A stretch of DNA of 64,000 nt from Nannochloropsis salina CCMP1776 (lineage: Eukaryota; Sar; Eustigmatophyceae; Eustigmatales; Monodopsidaceae), in assembly GCA_004565275.1 (NCBI GenBank), contig SDOX01000011.1, forward strand, positions 333,881 through 397,880, in the 5' to 3' direction. This document shows positions 40,469 through 50,009 of this stretch, piece by piece. Each line of letters opens with the position of its first letter. The first letter of the stretch is position 1. The translations under genes were made by a program, and so were the position numbers. A model generated the notes under the pieces. The model ran no database searches. It had not been told where the DNA came from and saw only the letters and a list, made by a program, of their open reading frames with translations.

Positions 40469-42274
40469 ATGCCGAACAACAATATGCGTCGTAGCGCGCG
40501 AATATTCCAAAATAAACAAGTATCAGAAAATGCTGAAGAGCAAGAATCTCTGCCCCCGAATGCCACTTGCACGACGTCTCTAAAGATTAGACAGTCCGGT
40601 GTCTCCATGTCCAGAAAAACATTTCCGCGTCGTTCACCCAACAAAGTTCGTCTGAAATCTGTTTCATCCCATCAAAATTCACTCACACGTCACATAGCGC
40701 ATCAGTCTGTACTTGGTCTGCAATTGATGACTGCTACTGGTCGAAGCACGCCTTTACCAAGAGCACACACAGTAGCTCAAACCAAAGCAGGCACTACAAC
40801 ACACATCCCCATCCTCCCTTATCCTTCAGAAAGCAGTGAATCGCATTGGAGGAAAAAAAAAACATCGGTTCACTCACAAAAAACCCGAAACGAAAAAAGC
40901 ACCATTCCCCCAAAATATAAATCAAACGTACCTACATGCCCTCCCCCTATCTTCCACTTTCGCCATTCGTACTCGGAGACGGTTAGCTCCAACGCTTCTT
41001 TGGGTGCTCCTCCAACACTTTCGACCCGCTTAGCTTCTGTGAAGCGCAAGGGAGTGGTGGCCTCAGCTTCCAAGCCTGTCGCAATTCAGTCGGTGACTGC
41101 CCCGAGAGCCTTTACAGCGCCGCGCCAGGGTCGAATCCGTCAAAATGGTCGAATACCAAAGCCCTCAAGTAAGAAAATAGCTGCGGACATGGTGGCATTG
41201 GAAGAAATGCAAAAAGCCGAAAATAAGAACGGAATGCATATTTGCAAGGGGCTCGGCAAATGGGAAGATATCGACTACTTTCCCTCCTTCCTCCACATGA
41301 CTGACCATATTGAAACACAGAAATGCAGGGAGAGCGATGGTGCAGATTTGCTAGCTTATGAACGCGACTTTCACCGCTTATTGGCACCTCTGGCATCTTT
41401 GCCATCCAACTCGTGTGCATCACTGTGTTTCGCCAAGCCGAGCTATGCCTCTCTCGTCGTGAACCGGCATTCTGCCCCAGACTGGAAGGGTGGTCCCCTT
41501 CAGAGCCTGGCCGATGCCATCAACCTGCATCCAGTCGGCTGTCTCGTCAATCATGCGACAGTCACGGTGGTAGAAAATGGCGAAGATGAAATGGAAGAAG
41601 TTGGAGGGGAGAACAAGGCACAGCTCGACCCCTCTTCATCCCTCTTTTTTTTCACCATGGGCGGATTGAAGAAAGGGACTGAAGCTGAAAGTACTGAAGG
41701 TAACAAAGATATGCCGTGCGGGGCATTGCTTGAGATCGTTTTTGACCAGGAAGAGGTTTCTCGATACCGTCTTTCACCTGGAAGCCTCCTTCGCGTCGGC
41801 CAACACACAGCTACCAACTTAATCTGCCGGCGGTTGAGGTCAATGAACCACGAACATGAGGTGGTCCGTGGGCAGACAACACTGCAGCAAGAGCAAACTT
41901 CAGCTGCTGTGGTTGTGTGTTTTCGGGCGCTATCTTACACCCTTGGTCTGACTTCGTCATCGTCGTCATCTATTCCCTCCGTTCCGCCGCAGAAGCGGAA
42001 GTGTATTAGAAGTGAAGTTGCAGATAACTCCAAGAAAAGTGGCAACTTAGTCGTGAACGATGAAAAAGCCTTGGAGTCAAATGCCCTAGCAGGAACAAGA
42101 GTGATGAGAGGAGCGAGGGGGGCTACAGCGACCAAGAGGAAACCCAAGATGACCGCTGGACGGACGGAGATGAATGGAACAGCGAAGGTCGGTGACAAGG
42201 CAACGGCACCGGATCTGGCTCATGTAGTCCGAGACGTCTCCAAACCAGGGCTCGCGAGCAAAGGGATGCGATGA
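40469..42274 (+). CDS. Unknown protein; possible degenerate AlkB-like fold in the C-terminal half
   Basis: 601 residues, single exon as read, ATG at 40469 (MPNNNMRRSARIFQNKQ). An acceptor-like TTTCACAG directly precedes it, so a 5' exon may exist. Residues 1-240 are basic and Ser/Pro/Thr-rich, likely disordered and perhaps nuclear. From about 265 a folded part begins (GKWEDIDYFPSFLHMTDHIE). Its order of elements resembles AlkB-type 2OG-Fe(II) dioxygenases: CLVNHATVTVVENGEDEMEE (cf. NxYxDGxDxIxxHxD), SSSLFFFTMGG (cf. IASxSLG), YRLSPGSLLRVGQHT (cf. LxxGxLLxMxG) and AAVVVCFRAL (cf. RxSLTFR). The iron-binding H-x-D and second H are not visible, so if related it would be inactive. This is inference from pattern only. 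The C-terminal 90 residues are lysine-rich low complexity. Confidence 0.55.
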   Translation: MPNNNMRRSARIFQNKQVSENAEEQESLPPNATCTTSLKIRQSGVSMSRKTFPRRSPNKVRLKSVSSHQNSLTRHIAHQSVLGLQLMTATGRSTPLPRAHTVAQTKAGTTTHIPILPYPSESSESHWRKKKTSVHSQKTRNEKSTIPPKYKSNVPTCPPPIFHFRHSYSETVSSNASLGAPPTLSTRLASVKRKGVVASASKPVAIQSVTAPRAFTAPRQGRIRQNGRIPKPSSKKIAADMVALEEMQKAENKNGMHICKGLGKWEDIDYFPSFLHMTDHIETQKCRESDGADLLAYERDFHRLLAPLASLPSNSCASLCFAKPSYASLVVNRHSAPDWKGGPLQSLADAINLHPVGCLVNHATVTVVENGEDEMEEVGGENKAQLDPSSSLFFFTMGGLKKGTEAESTEGNKDMPCGALLEIVFDQEEVSRYRLSPGSLLRVGQHTATNLICRRLRSMNHEHEVVRGQTTLQQEQTSAAVVVCFRALSYTLGLTSSSSSSIPSVPPQKRKCIRSEVADNSKKSGNLVVNDEKALESNALAGTRVMRGARGATATKRKPKMTAGRTEMNGTAKVGDKATAPDLAHVVRDVSKPGLASKGMR

Positions 42275-42969
42275 TTGCGCCTTTCCACCAACGCCCAGGG
42301 CGAGGAAAGCGCTGGAGGTGGTGACATGTAGAAATAGCCACGGAAAAGGAACAAAACAGGTTGACACCTAGATAGAATACAAGTGCCTTAGCGGTCCAAA
42401 GGAGAGAGGGAAGCTTATCATACGCCCGTGTGCGCTCGTCAAGAGTAGTCGCATGGTAGCAGCCGAAGACCCACCTGACCAAACGCGATCCCAGAAGGAG
42501 GCCCACAACAGTGCCCGATCTGCATCACGTGGGCACGAGCGCACGCACAACATGATATCGACGCAAGTAGCAACCACACTGAGAGAGCAGACAGGTCATC
42601 GCACCGTATGAGCTCGATTTTTTTCTTCTCATGAATCTCGTTGCACCCAGCGTCTTTCCTCCTCGAGAGAAATTTTCCAGCTCCCGACCTGTTACAATCT
42701 ATCCTTCACGTCAATCTCTGCTCCACTATTTCCACACATCCCCCCGGATCTACGTGAACACATCTCCGCGAAGGAATGGAAAAAAAGCTGACGCGTGCCT
42801 TGGCCCGACCCCTTGCCCTTTCTATCTCCGGACTTGGCAACGAGGGCAGCGTCCAGAAACTCATAATGAAGATAAAACCTCCCCCCCCCGCCCCCCCCCC
42901 CCCATCCTATTCCGTCTACCCCCAGCAGGCACCGGGCTCCCTGCGTCCGCCACCCCCTCCTTTCCCTTC
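42275..42969. other. Convergent 3' region with poly-C tract
   Basis: Between the 40469 gene (+) and eL18 (-). It contains a C-rich run at about 42879-42903 (C9-G-C13 type), likely unstable in sequencing. No gene is seen. Confidence 0.5.
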
Positions 42970-43875
42970 TTAGATCTTGAAGCCCGTCGAACGCCGGCGA
43001 CCACGGGCCTTCTCGAATTTTCGACCCTTCGATCGCGTGTACGGCTTGACGTTGTCGTGGGTGTGCACGTTTCCTACGGTGGAGCGGTGCCCGAAGTGCG
43101 ACAAGGCCTCTCGGTCGTGCGGTCCGCGCAGCAACACGCAGTTCGTCCCCTTGGGCGCCCGGAGTGCCAGCTCGTCGAACGTCAGAATCTCCCCCCCTGC
43201 CTGTAAGATGCGCGCCCGCGCCGTCGCCGTCACCTTCAGGGCAGCCACACTCAGCTTGGGGACCTCCAGCATGCGGGCGTCGTCCGTGATGGTGCCGACG
43301 ATCACCGCCGTTTTGCCCTCTTTCCCCTTCATGTGCCGCACAAGCCGGGAGATGGCAATGGGGGGACGGTTGTTCTTGGACATGAACAATCGCTTCAGGA
43401 TGACGGCGTTAAAATTTGAATCCGTTCGTCGGGCCAGAAAGCGGTAGAGCTTGACCAGCAGCTTCAGATACACATTGTCCGACTTGGGGGCCGTGCGGGT
43501 CTGAGGAGAACGGGAGAGACATGGGTTGAGCGTAAGCTACGAGTCTATTCACCCTTCCCCACAGTGTCTAGCGACGCTCAACTCATCCACTAGCCGTCCG
43601 GCCTCCGCGCAACCAATACTAGTGCACTTCACAACCCTCACGCGGCTCGATCATACATCGCTCCCGTCGTTTTGTCTAAACACCCGCTTCCTCGCCCAAA
43701 GCATTCGTCCTCTCACAAAAAGTTGCTGATGAAACTTGGAGGGGAAACTCGGTGTCTCTGTTAACGCATGCACGCATCCCACACTGCCTAGACCCCACTC
43801 CTGTCTCCGCCACCCCCCATTTCGACGCACCTTGTGGCCCGTACGGCGACCACCGCTTTTAAGATCGATCCCCAT
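42970..43875 (-). CDS. RPL18: 60S ribosomal protein L18 (eL18)
   Basis: Structural protein of the large cytosolic ribosomal subunit. Exon 1 is 43831-43875 ([15 protein letters not shown], ending AAG|GTGCGT), exon 2 is 42970-43500 (starting after CCTCAG), with a 330-base intron. The phase-0 join gives [20 protein letters not shown], matching eL18 exactly in register. Further signatures: [56 protein letters not shown] and the C-terminal [20 protein letters not shown]. The total is 191 residues, against about 188 in animals. An intron close to the start codon is usual for ribosomal protein genes. It shares a head-to-head upstream region with the ankyrin gene. Confidence 0.97.
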
Positions 43876-44599
43876 CGCTCTGTGGAATCACTGTAATTGC
43901 CAGGACATGAACGAGAGAGAGGGGCGTTAGGCAGGAAAAGGTAGAGCGGGCACGAAGAAGCACAGGAGGATGGATGGCGATAAGACGATAAAGAAGGGTT
44001 GCAAGGGCACGTCAGAACCACAGGAATATGAAGGAAACTATCAGCCTCTTCGTAAAGAAGGGTCTAGTCCATGCTTGGAAGCAAGTGTATCGTCATACGT
44101 GCTCTTATTGAGCGTCGAGGCCCCATGTACCCTCCTCCTCCTCCTGCCGCTCCCTTCGCTCGAGACAGTTGCTAGAGGGGGAAGACCCCACAGTCGACAG
44201 CCCTCTTTCCTCGTCTCCCCACATCTATGTGACAAGACAACAGGTCGCAGCCTGCAACCACCCCCCCTTCGCGTGCACACGCCACAGGAGTGACCCGTGC
44301 TGCGGGCGGGCCCGGGGAGGAAGGCTGAGGGCGGGGGGCGAGTCGATGGTGGAGAGCGAGGAGGGGGAGGTTGCCAGACTGTGCCAGCGACCTGTCCCCA
44401 ACGTGGGACAAACACTAAGAAACGTAGTAACCCGCTGGAATGCCGCCCTTCACCCCCTGCCTGCAACCGCGCCATGACTCACGACTTTCCCCGCGGGGAC
44501 GGTCCTTGACACAGGTGGCAATTTGAGTGGGATTTCTAAACGTCCTGGCTCAATTTAAACTTGCAGCTTGGGTTGGCGGGCGCGCTAGGTTGGAAATTA
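43876..44599. promoter_or_regulatory. Shared divergent promoter, eL18 and ankyrin gene
   Basis: About 720 bases between the eL18 ATG (-) and the ankyrin-protein ATG (+). The right end has an acceptor-like aaacttgcag just before 44571, suggesting a 5'-UTR intron of the ankyrin gene. GC-rich open frames at 44041-44477 occur on both strands and have no motifs. Confidence 0.45.
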
Positions 44600-46372
44600 A
44601 TGTCGTCTGCTATGGCTGTCCCGAGAGCACGTCGAGTGCAGGATGATGAGGATGATGATATGGTATTACTTGCGAAGCTACAGCGGGAAGAGGAGGACCG
44701 AGATCAGGAATCATTCTTAGCTAGTGACAGAAGACCTGATCCCATTTCTACTTTCCCGAAAGGTTTTGCTGGGAATGATGGCGTCAAAGGGATGACAAGA
44801 CCTCATGGTGTTGCTAAGCGTCGGCGCGTCGAGTCCTCTGCAAAAGCCAAGAACAGGCGCAGGGTCGTGGACCAAGAGGAGGAGGAAGATTGGATCGGCG
44901 TCAAGGATGCAGTCGTACCTATTCGAAGGCCAAAAATCTACAACGACAACGACTTATTCCGGAGCCTACAGCTGATGGATTTTGAAAGCGTGCAAGCGCT
45001 GCTCGAGCACGACCCGGAGCTGGTAAGCGCCCGAGACGAGGATTTCGCTCAGCCCTTGGCAGTGGCTGTTGAGGCGCGCTTTGAAAGAGGGGTCAAGTTT
45101 CTCCTCCACTTGAACTGCCCGCTCCTCGAGGTGGACGGCAGGGGTTACAGCGCCTTGCACTTGGCGGTGGAGGTCTTTGCGGACATGCCTTTCTTGTTGC
45201 GGTACCTGCTGCAACACGGAGGTATGGACATCAATGCCCGCGCCCCCCCCTCGCTCGGCCCATGCCCCCTTCACCTGGCATCGGGCACTCGCGCCCTGAG
45301 GCTTCTGCTTGCTTGCGGCGCCGACCCCACGGTCCCGGCCCAAAATGGGAGGGAAGGGAGCGTGGGAGGAAATGTGCTGGCGTGGGTGGAGCGTACCTGG
45401 CCGCAGACTCGAGAAAAGACCAAGGCGCGCTTTATGCTCGCGTGCCTGTCGCCCTACCACAGCTTCGTGCTGGCCAAGCTCTGCTTCATTTCCCGCATGT
45501 ACGCAGTCCCTGATGCACCGGGAGTGGCGCCCGCGGCCAACCCTTGCACCGGGGCCCGAAGCGCCCACTTTCCCCCTTCCCTCTCCGTGGTGGCCGTTCA
45601 ACCACGTCCCCCCTCCTACTCCCTCACCCATCGCATCGGGGCTATGATTGCAAACGCGCGCCTGGACGGGCAGACAGAGGAAGTGAATCCTCTGAAGGAC
45701 GACGAGCATTCGGACGAGGTGTGGTGCCGGGAAGAAGTCTCCGGCCAGATCTTCAGCTTCGTGCAGGACGGCCGCCTCTACCTAGCGCGGAGTGGGGGAG
45801 GAAGCCGAGCCCCTCCCGAGGTCCCTCGGGGTCCACCTGCCCGTCCTCCCTTCTTCCCCGCCGCTCCCCTCCCGGGAGCATCACGAGGTAGCCGTGAGAG
45901 CACGAGGGGAGACCAGGACCGCTCGGGCGCGGCGGCCTCGCCGACCATGTGCCCCTTATCGGCGTTGCGGGCCGCCCAGGCCGAGGTTTTCCTGGTGGGT
46001 GAGGCGAGAGGGGAGGGAAAAACTCCCTCCGTCCCCGAGAACGGAGCAGGCCGCTCGCGCAGTAACCGTTCCCAATTCAAGGAAGGACGCGGGTGCTCGG
46101 AGGGGGAGGAGTGGCTCTGCCTGCCTCCTTTGCCGCGGGTGACGGTAATACATCCGCACTTAGGGAAAACAGACAGCCATCTCGACCTGGCCGCCGGCGT
46201 CCTCCACACCCTGGTACACGAAGTGGGGAGCGAAGAGGTCTTGGACACCCTGCGATCGATGCTTTGGAGTGGGGGGGAGGCACGTGCGGGCTTCGGGGGG
46301 GGGCGAAGGGAGGGAGGGGGCAGTCGGCAAAGGCAGGGGAAAGAGTGTTCGAAAGGAAAATTTAAAAAATAG
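44600..46372 (+). CDS. Ankyrin-repeat protein of unknown role
   Basis: 590 residues from the ATG at 44600 (MSSAMAVPRARRVQDDEDDD). Residues 1-110 are charged, with a nuclear-localisation-like AKRRRVESSAKAKNRRR. At about 125-260 there are four ankyrin repeats: NDLFRSLQLMDFESVQALLE, AQPLAVAVEARFERGVKFLL, GYSALHLAVEVFADMPFLLR with YLLQHGGMDINARAPPSLG, and CPLHLASGTRALRLLLACGA. The SALHLAVE and PLHLASG helices are the clearest. Residues after 290 include a helical segment (ARFMLACLSPYHSFVLAKLC), then a serine/proline-rich region without recognised domains. The C-terminus has an ordered patch (HLDLAAGVLHTLVHEVGSEE). Possible roles include a nuclear adaptor, but nothing specific is shown. Confidence 0.8.
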   Translation: MSSAMAVPRARRVQDDEDDDMVLLAKLQREEEDRDQESFLASDRRPDPISTFPKGFAGNDGVKGMTRPHGVAKRRRVESSAKAKNRRRVVDQEEEEDWIGVKDAVVPIRRPKIYNDNDLFRSLQLMDFESVQALLEHDPELVSARDEDFAQPLAVAVEARFERGVKFLLHLNCPLLEVDGRGYSALHLAVEVFADMPFLLRYLLQHGGMDINARAPPSLGPCPLHLASGTRALRLLLACGADPTVPAQNGREGSVGGNVLAWVERTWPQTREKTKARFMLACLSPYHSFVLAKLCFISRMYAVPDAPGVAPAANPCTGARSAHFPPSLSVVAVQPRPPSYSLTHRIGAMIANARLDGQTEEVNPLKDDEHSDEVWCREEVSGQIFSFVQDGRLYLARSGGGSRAPPEVPRGPPARPPFFPAAPLPGASRGSRESTRGDQDRSGAAASPTMCPLSALRAAQAEVFLVGEARGEGKTPSVPENGAGRSRSNRSQFKEGRGCSEGEEWLCLPPLPRVTVIHPHLGKTDSHLDLAAGVLHTLVHEVGSEEVLDTLRSMLWSGGEARAGFGGGRREGGGSRQRQGKECSKGKFKK

Positions 46373-46433
46373 AAAGGTTATTACGTGCAGCAAATCAAAA
46401 ACTCGGGATCATTTTTTTAGCCACTGTACACCG

Positions 46434-49400
46434 CTAGCATACATCTCGCGTCTGCTCGACCTCCATGGCGCTCCCCTCCACCCCCAAATCGACCTCTCGT
46501 TCCTTCTCCTGGCCCTTTTGGCCCAATTCCTGCTGCGGCATCGACACGGGAGCCTCCTTCTCCCTCTCTCGCTCCTCTTCCATGTCAACCGCTGGGTCCT
46601 GCCCCTCCTCCACACCCGCACGCTCTAGCCAGGCCTCGTCCTCCGCATCCTGCCGCATCGCCTCCGCCTCCTCACGCACCCGCCGACGCTCCTCCTCCTC
46701 CTCCCGAATCAATGCCCCCCGTTCGATGGCTGCAACGTCATCCCCTGCCTGCTCCTCCCGTCGAGCCCCGGGTCCATGGACCGCGATGCCCCCTCCCACC
46801 ACACCCGCCGCTGCCCCCCCCCCACCGCCCACCTTCCCGTCCACGCTTCCCCTTCCACCCGCCCCCCCTCCTGTCCCACCTTGCGTGAGTGCGGGCAGCG
46901 CGGCTGCTCCTGCCACCCCAAGGGTTGCGCCCTTGTTTCGCGCCTGGAGACCCTGAAGGCCCCTCTGGTGGATGGCCGTCAGCTCCGCGATCCGGGTCTC
47001 GTCCAACAGAATCTTTTGCAACTCCTTCCCGTCCATCGGCTGCGCCATTTCCTTCAAAAACCTCCGGACCTTGTCCATCGCGTCTCCTGTCGACAAGTCC
47101 AAATGGTTCGTTCCCATGCAGTCCAAGATCCACTTCGGTAGCTTCGTTCTCTTATCGTACCGGTTATACCGGGAGTCGGCGAATATCATCAGTCCGTAGT
47201 CCAGCTTGCTGCGGATCACCCTCCCCACACACTGAGCCGCCTGTCGCATGGCGTCGAAGGTCAAAAAATCCGAAGGGTTGATGTGAAACTTCGTCTGCAA
47301 GTATTCGAGTCGCTCGCGAATAACTGGGGATAATGTGTATTGGAAGGGTACTCCTATCAAAATGACCGCCCTGCCGTAGTGCCGGTCGAAATCGATCCCT
47401 TCCGCCACTTTTCCTCGGGCGACGGAGAGGAAAATCGCCCCCCGTCCAGAGTCACAGGCCCGTCGGAAGTTGTCCAATGCCAGGGTCGTCTCCACCACGT
47501 CCTTGGTCTCGATGAAGATCAACTTCCTCTCCAAGATCTGGCGGAGGATTCCCCCGTCCTCCCATTCTTGCACGACCCGCTCCATGTAGGAGTAGGAGGT
47601 GAAGAAGCAGACGACTCCGTCCGGGACGTGGGTGGCTATCTCCACCAGGAGCTCGCCGTAGTCCCGCGTCACTGAGGGGTCGTCGCGCTTCTCGAAGCGG
47701 GTCGTGATCACTTGCTGGCCCGAGCCCTTGGTCACCACCAGGGGGCAAATGCTCTTCCGGAACATGGACATGTCCATGCTCTGCCGAACCACGGGCGTGA
47801 AACTGAGGAGGGTGGGGTACAGGTCGAGGGGGGAGAGGGTGCCAGACGTGATGATCACCGATTTGAAGCGCTCGAAGACCGGCTTGATGGCCAGGGACGC
47901 GTCCAAGCAGGAGAGTTGGAGGACGGGCTGGCGAAGCCCGGGGATGCTGGACCCCTGGGGCTCGGTGATGACCGTGAAGCCCTCTGCGTAGGTGGCGACC
48001 AGGGTGGCGAAGTCGGCCACGTCTTGCAAAGGGTTGAACTCGTCCAGGTGCGTCACCTCCAGGGTGCGCAGTAGGGAGTTGAGCCGGGAGTACGTGAAGC
48101 GCAAGGGCTTCACTTCCAGCGCCGTTTTCGTCTGCAAGTAGTGGAGAAAAGCCAGGGGGGACTGCTTCTGTGTGCTGTCTACACGGAGGAGGGTCTTCAA
48201 ATGCTCTACCACCTTCTTCATGAAGGTCAGGAAGTGTTCGGCCCGTCGAATATTCCCCGGGACCGCCTCCTGCGCCAAGGCGTCGGGCAGGCGAGGGACT
48301 GGGTTCGCCAACATTGCGTCCGCGGGAGAGGCCGCCGAGCCTGCCCCGGTAGCCCCACCCAGGGCCCCCGACTCCGCCAGACCCCTTACAAGGCGCTGGT
48401 ACTCCTCGTTCAGCTTGTTCGCGTCCTTCTGCTTCATCTTGCTCACCTCGGTGGAGAGTTTCCCTAGGCACCGAGTGGCTTTGTCCAGCGACCGCTCGTC
48501 CAGTTCCACGGACAAGGCTTCGATGCAGACGTTGTCGATGTTGTGGGCCTCGTCGAAGACAACGATACTCTCTGCCTCCAGCTCCTTGGAGACCAGGCCC
48601 GCCACCTTCGGATCCAGGACGTATTGGTAGTTGTAGATGAGGATGTTGGCATGATTGATGATATGCCGCGCCAGAAAATACGGGCACCAGCCCCGGTCCT
48701 TCCCCAACTCCTTTAAGTCGTCCAGGGAGTATATCCCGTGGGCAATGCCCGCATCCGTGCCATTCTTCTCGTATTCTTCGTAGTACTGGCAGAGCTCCAC
48801 GTTCGCCGACGTCGCCCCTCTCTGACGCACCCAGGATGCGGTCATAGATCGGCAGGCCGAGTCCACAGCCTCCCGGTCGCTCTCCTCCATCACCCTCTCG
48901 TGGATACACAAGTTCCGCCGCGAGCTCAGACAGACGGCCAGTACCTTCCCGCCCTCGGCGCCGATACATTTCACTCGGTAATCGATGACCTTTCGAACCT
49001 CCTCCACGCACTTTACCATCTCAGGCACGGTACGAGTGCAGTAGATTAGCTTGCCCACTTCAGGGTGCGCGAACTGGTAACTCGTTATCAGAGATATTAG
49101 ACAAACGGTCTTGCCCGTGCCCGTAGGCATCTCAAGCAGACAATGCCCTTTGGCGTCCAGAGCACGTTTTAATTCGAGCATATAGTTGTACTGCTCCTCG
49201 TACAATCGATCGTAAGGGAAGAAGAGGTCCAGCCCGTCAAGATCAAAACGCACCTGCACAGCAAGGATGAGTATTAGAGCAAAGTGTTGTGAGAAAAGGA
49301 AAGCTACACAGTGAACAAATATCCATGCCTTTCATGCCTGACTGTCCTCAAGACGTTTGACCAGACAGCTATGATAAGACACCGATTAAAAATACAACGG

Positions 49401-49456
49401 AAGTGCATATCGCACTTTTCCGGCCTTTGCCCATTGCCATGTCTTATCCCTACCAT
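46434..49456 (-). CDS. ERCC2: TFIIH DNA helicase XPD/ERCC2 (Rad3)
   Basis: 5'-3' Fe-S helicase of TFIIH for nucleotide-excision repair and transcription. Exon 2 (46434-49253) starts after GTGCAG with VRFDLDGLDLFFPYDRLY; the ATG lies alone at 49454-49456, directly before a donor (ATG|GTAGGG), so only the start codon is coding in exon 1. This gives 940 residues. Walker A is EMPTGTGKTV (GTGKT 46-50). Four Fe-S cysteines fall at 117, 135, 156 and 191, one position from human XPD (116, 134, 155, 190). The DEAH box is VVFDEAHNID (DEAH 235-238). Later helicase motifs include TSGTLSPLDLYP, CFFTSYSYMERVVQEW, LSVARGKVAEGIDFDRHYGR and QAAQCVGRVIRSKLDYG. The last ~170 residues (glycine- then glutamate-rich) exceed the human length (760) and look disordered. 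Confidence 0.96.
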
Positions 49457-50009
49457 GATGCCGCCCTCGTCCACCCCGCGTAAAATTCCCCGCAGACAAG
49501 CTTGACCCTGCAAAAAATAAATGTACATAACGTGAGTGTCGGAATTCTCTAGTCTATAAACGTGCGACGAAGGTGTGCATCACCGCCTAGTTTCGATTTT
49601 TGGTCGGCCAAACAAGAGGCTTTTAGCCTACTGGCAGTAGTTAACCTCCCGGCTACACCCGTAAAAGCAACGCACTGTCCGGATCATTGCCGTGGAGCTG
49701 GGCATTGAAGCAGCAATTTAATCAATGCATGTAAATTCTCCGCTAGCTTCATGTCAACAGATCCAAATCTGCTTGATCAAGGAATATGTATATTTTTCTC
49801 TCTGAAGGAAATGCAGAAGCTTCCTTTCCCTACAAGGAAAGAAGGAGTTCGAAGGGAAACAGCCAAGAGTAAAAGCAAGTGAAAACAACATGGAGGAAAA
49901 ATGTTTTTTGAAAGAACTTAGACGCCTTTCTCCTCATACACAGGATTTGCTTTGGTTTGTAGCATCTTCCATAAACTTTACATGATCTCGTCCTGTTCAC
50001 TACCTGTCG
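49457..50009. other. XPD 5' region and 3' flank of the phosphatase-fusion gene
   Basis: Contains the XPD 5' UTR and promoter (transcribed leftwards) and the 3' UTR of the upstream gene. A possible further 5'-UTR intron end (ttttttgcag on the minus strand at about 49508-49517) is seen. No other gene. Confidence 0.45.

Noticed and set aside
42879-42905. Poly-C run as a telomere- or polymerase-related repeat
   Set aside because: A simple homopolymer in a 3' flank; no periodic unit.
47452-49011. 519-codon minus-strand frame inside XPD
   Set aside because: Alternate frame of the XPD coding exon, Gly/Arg/Pro-rich as expected for a shadow.
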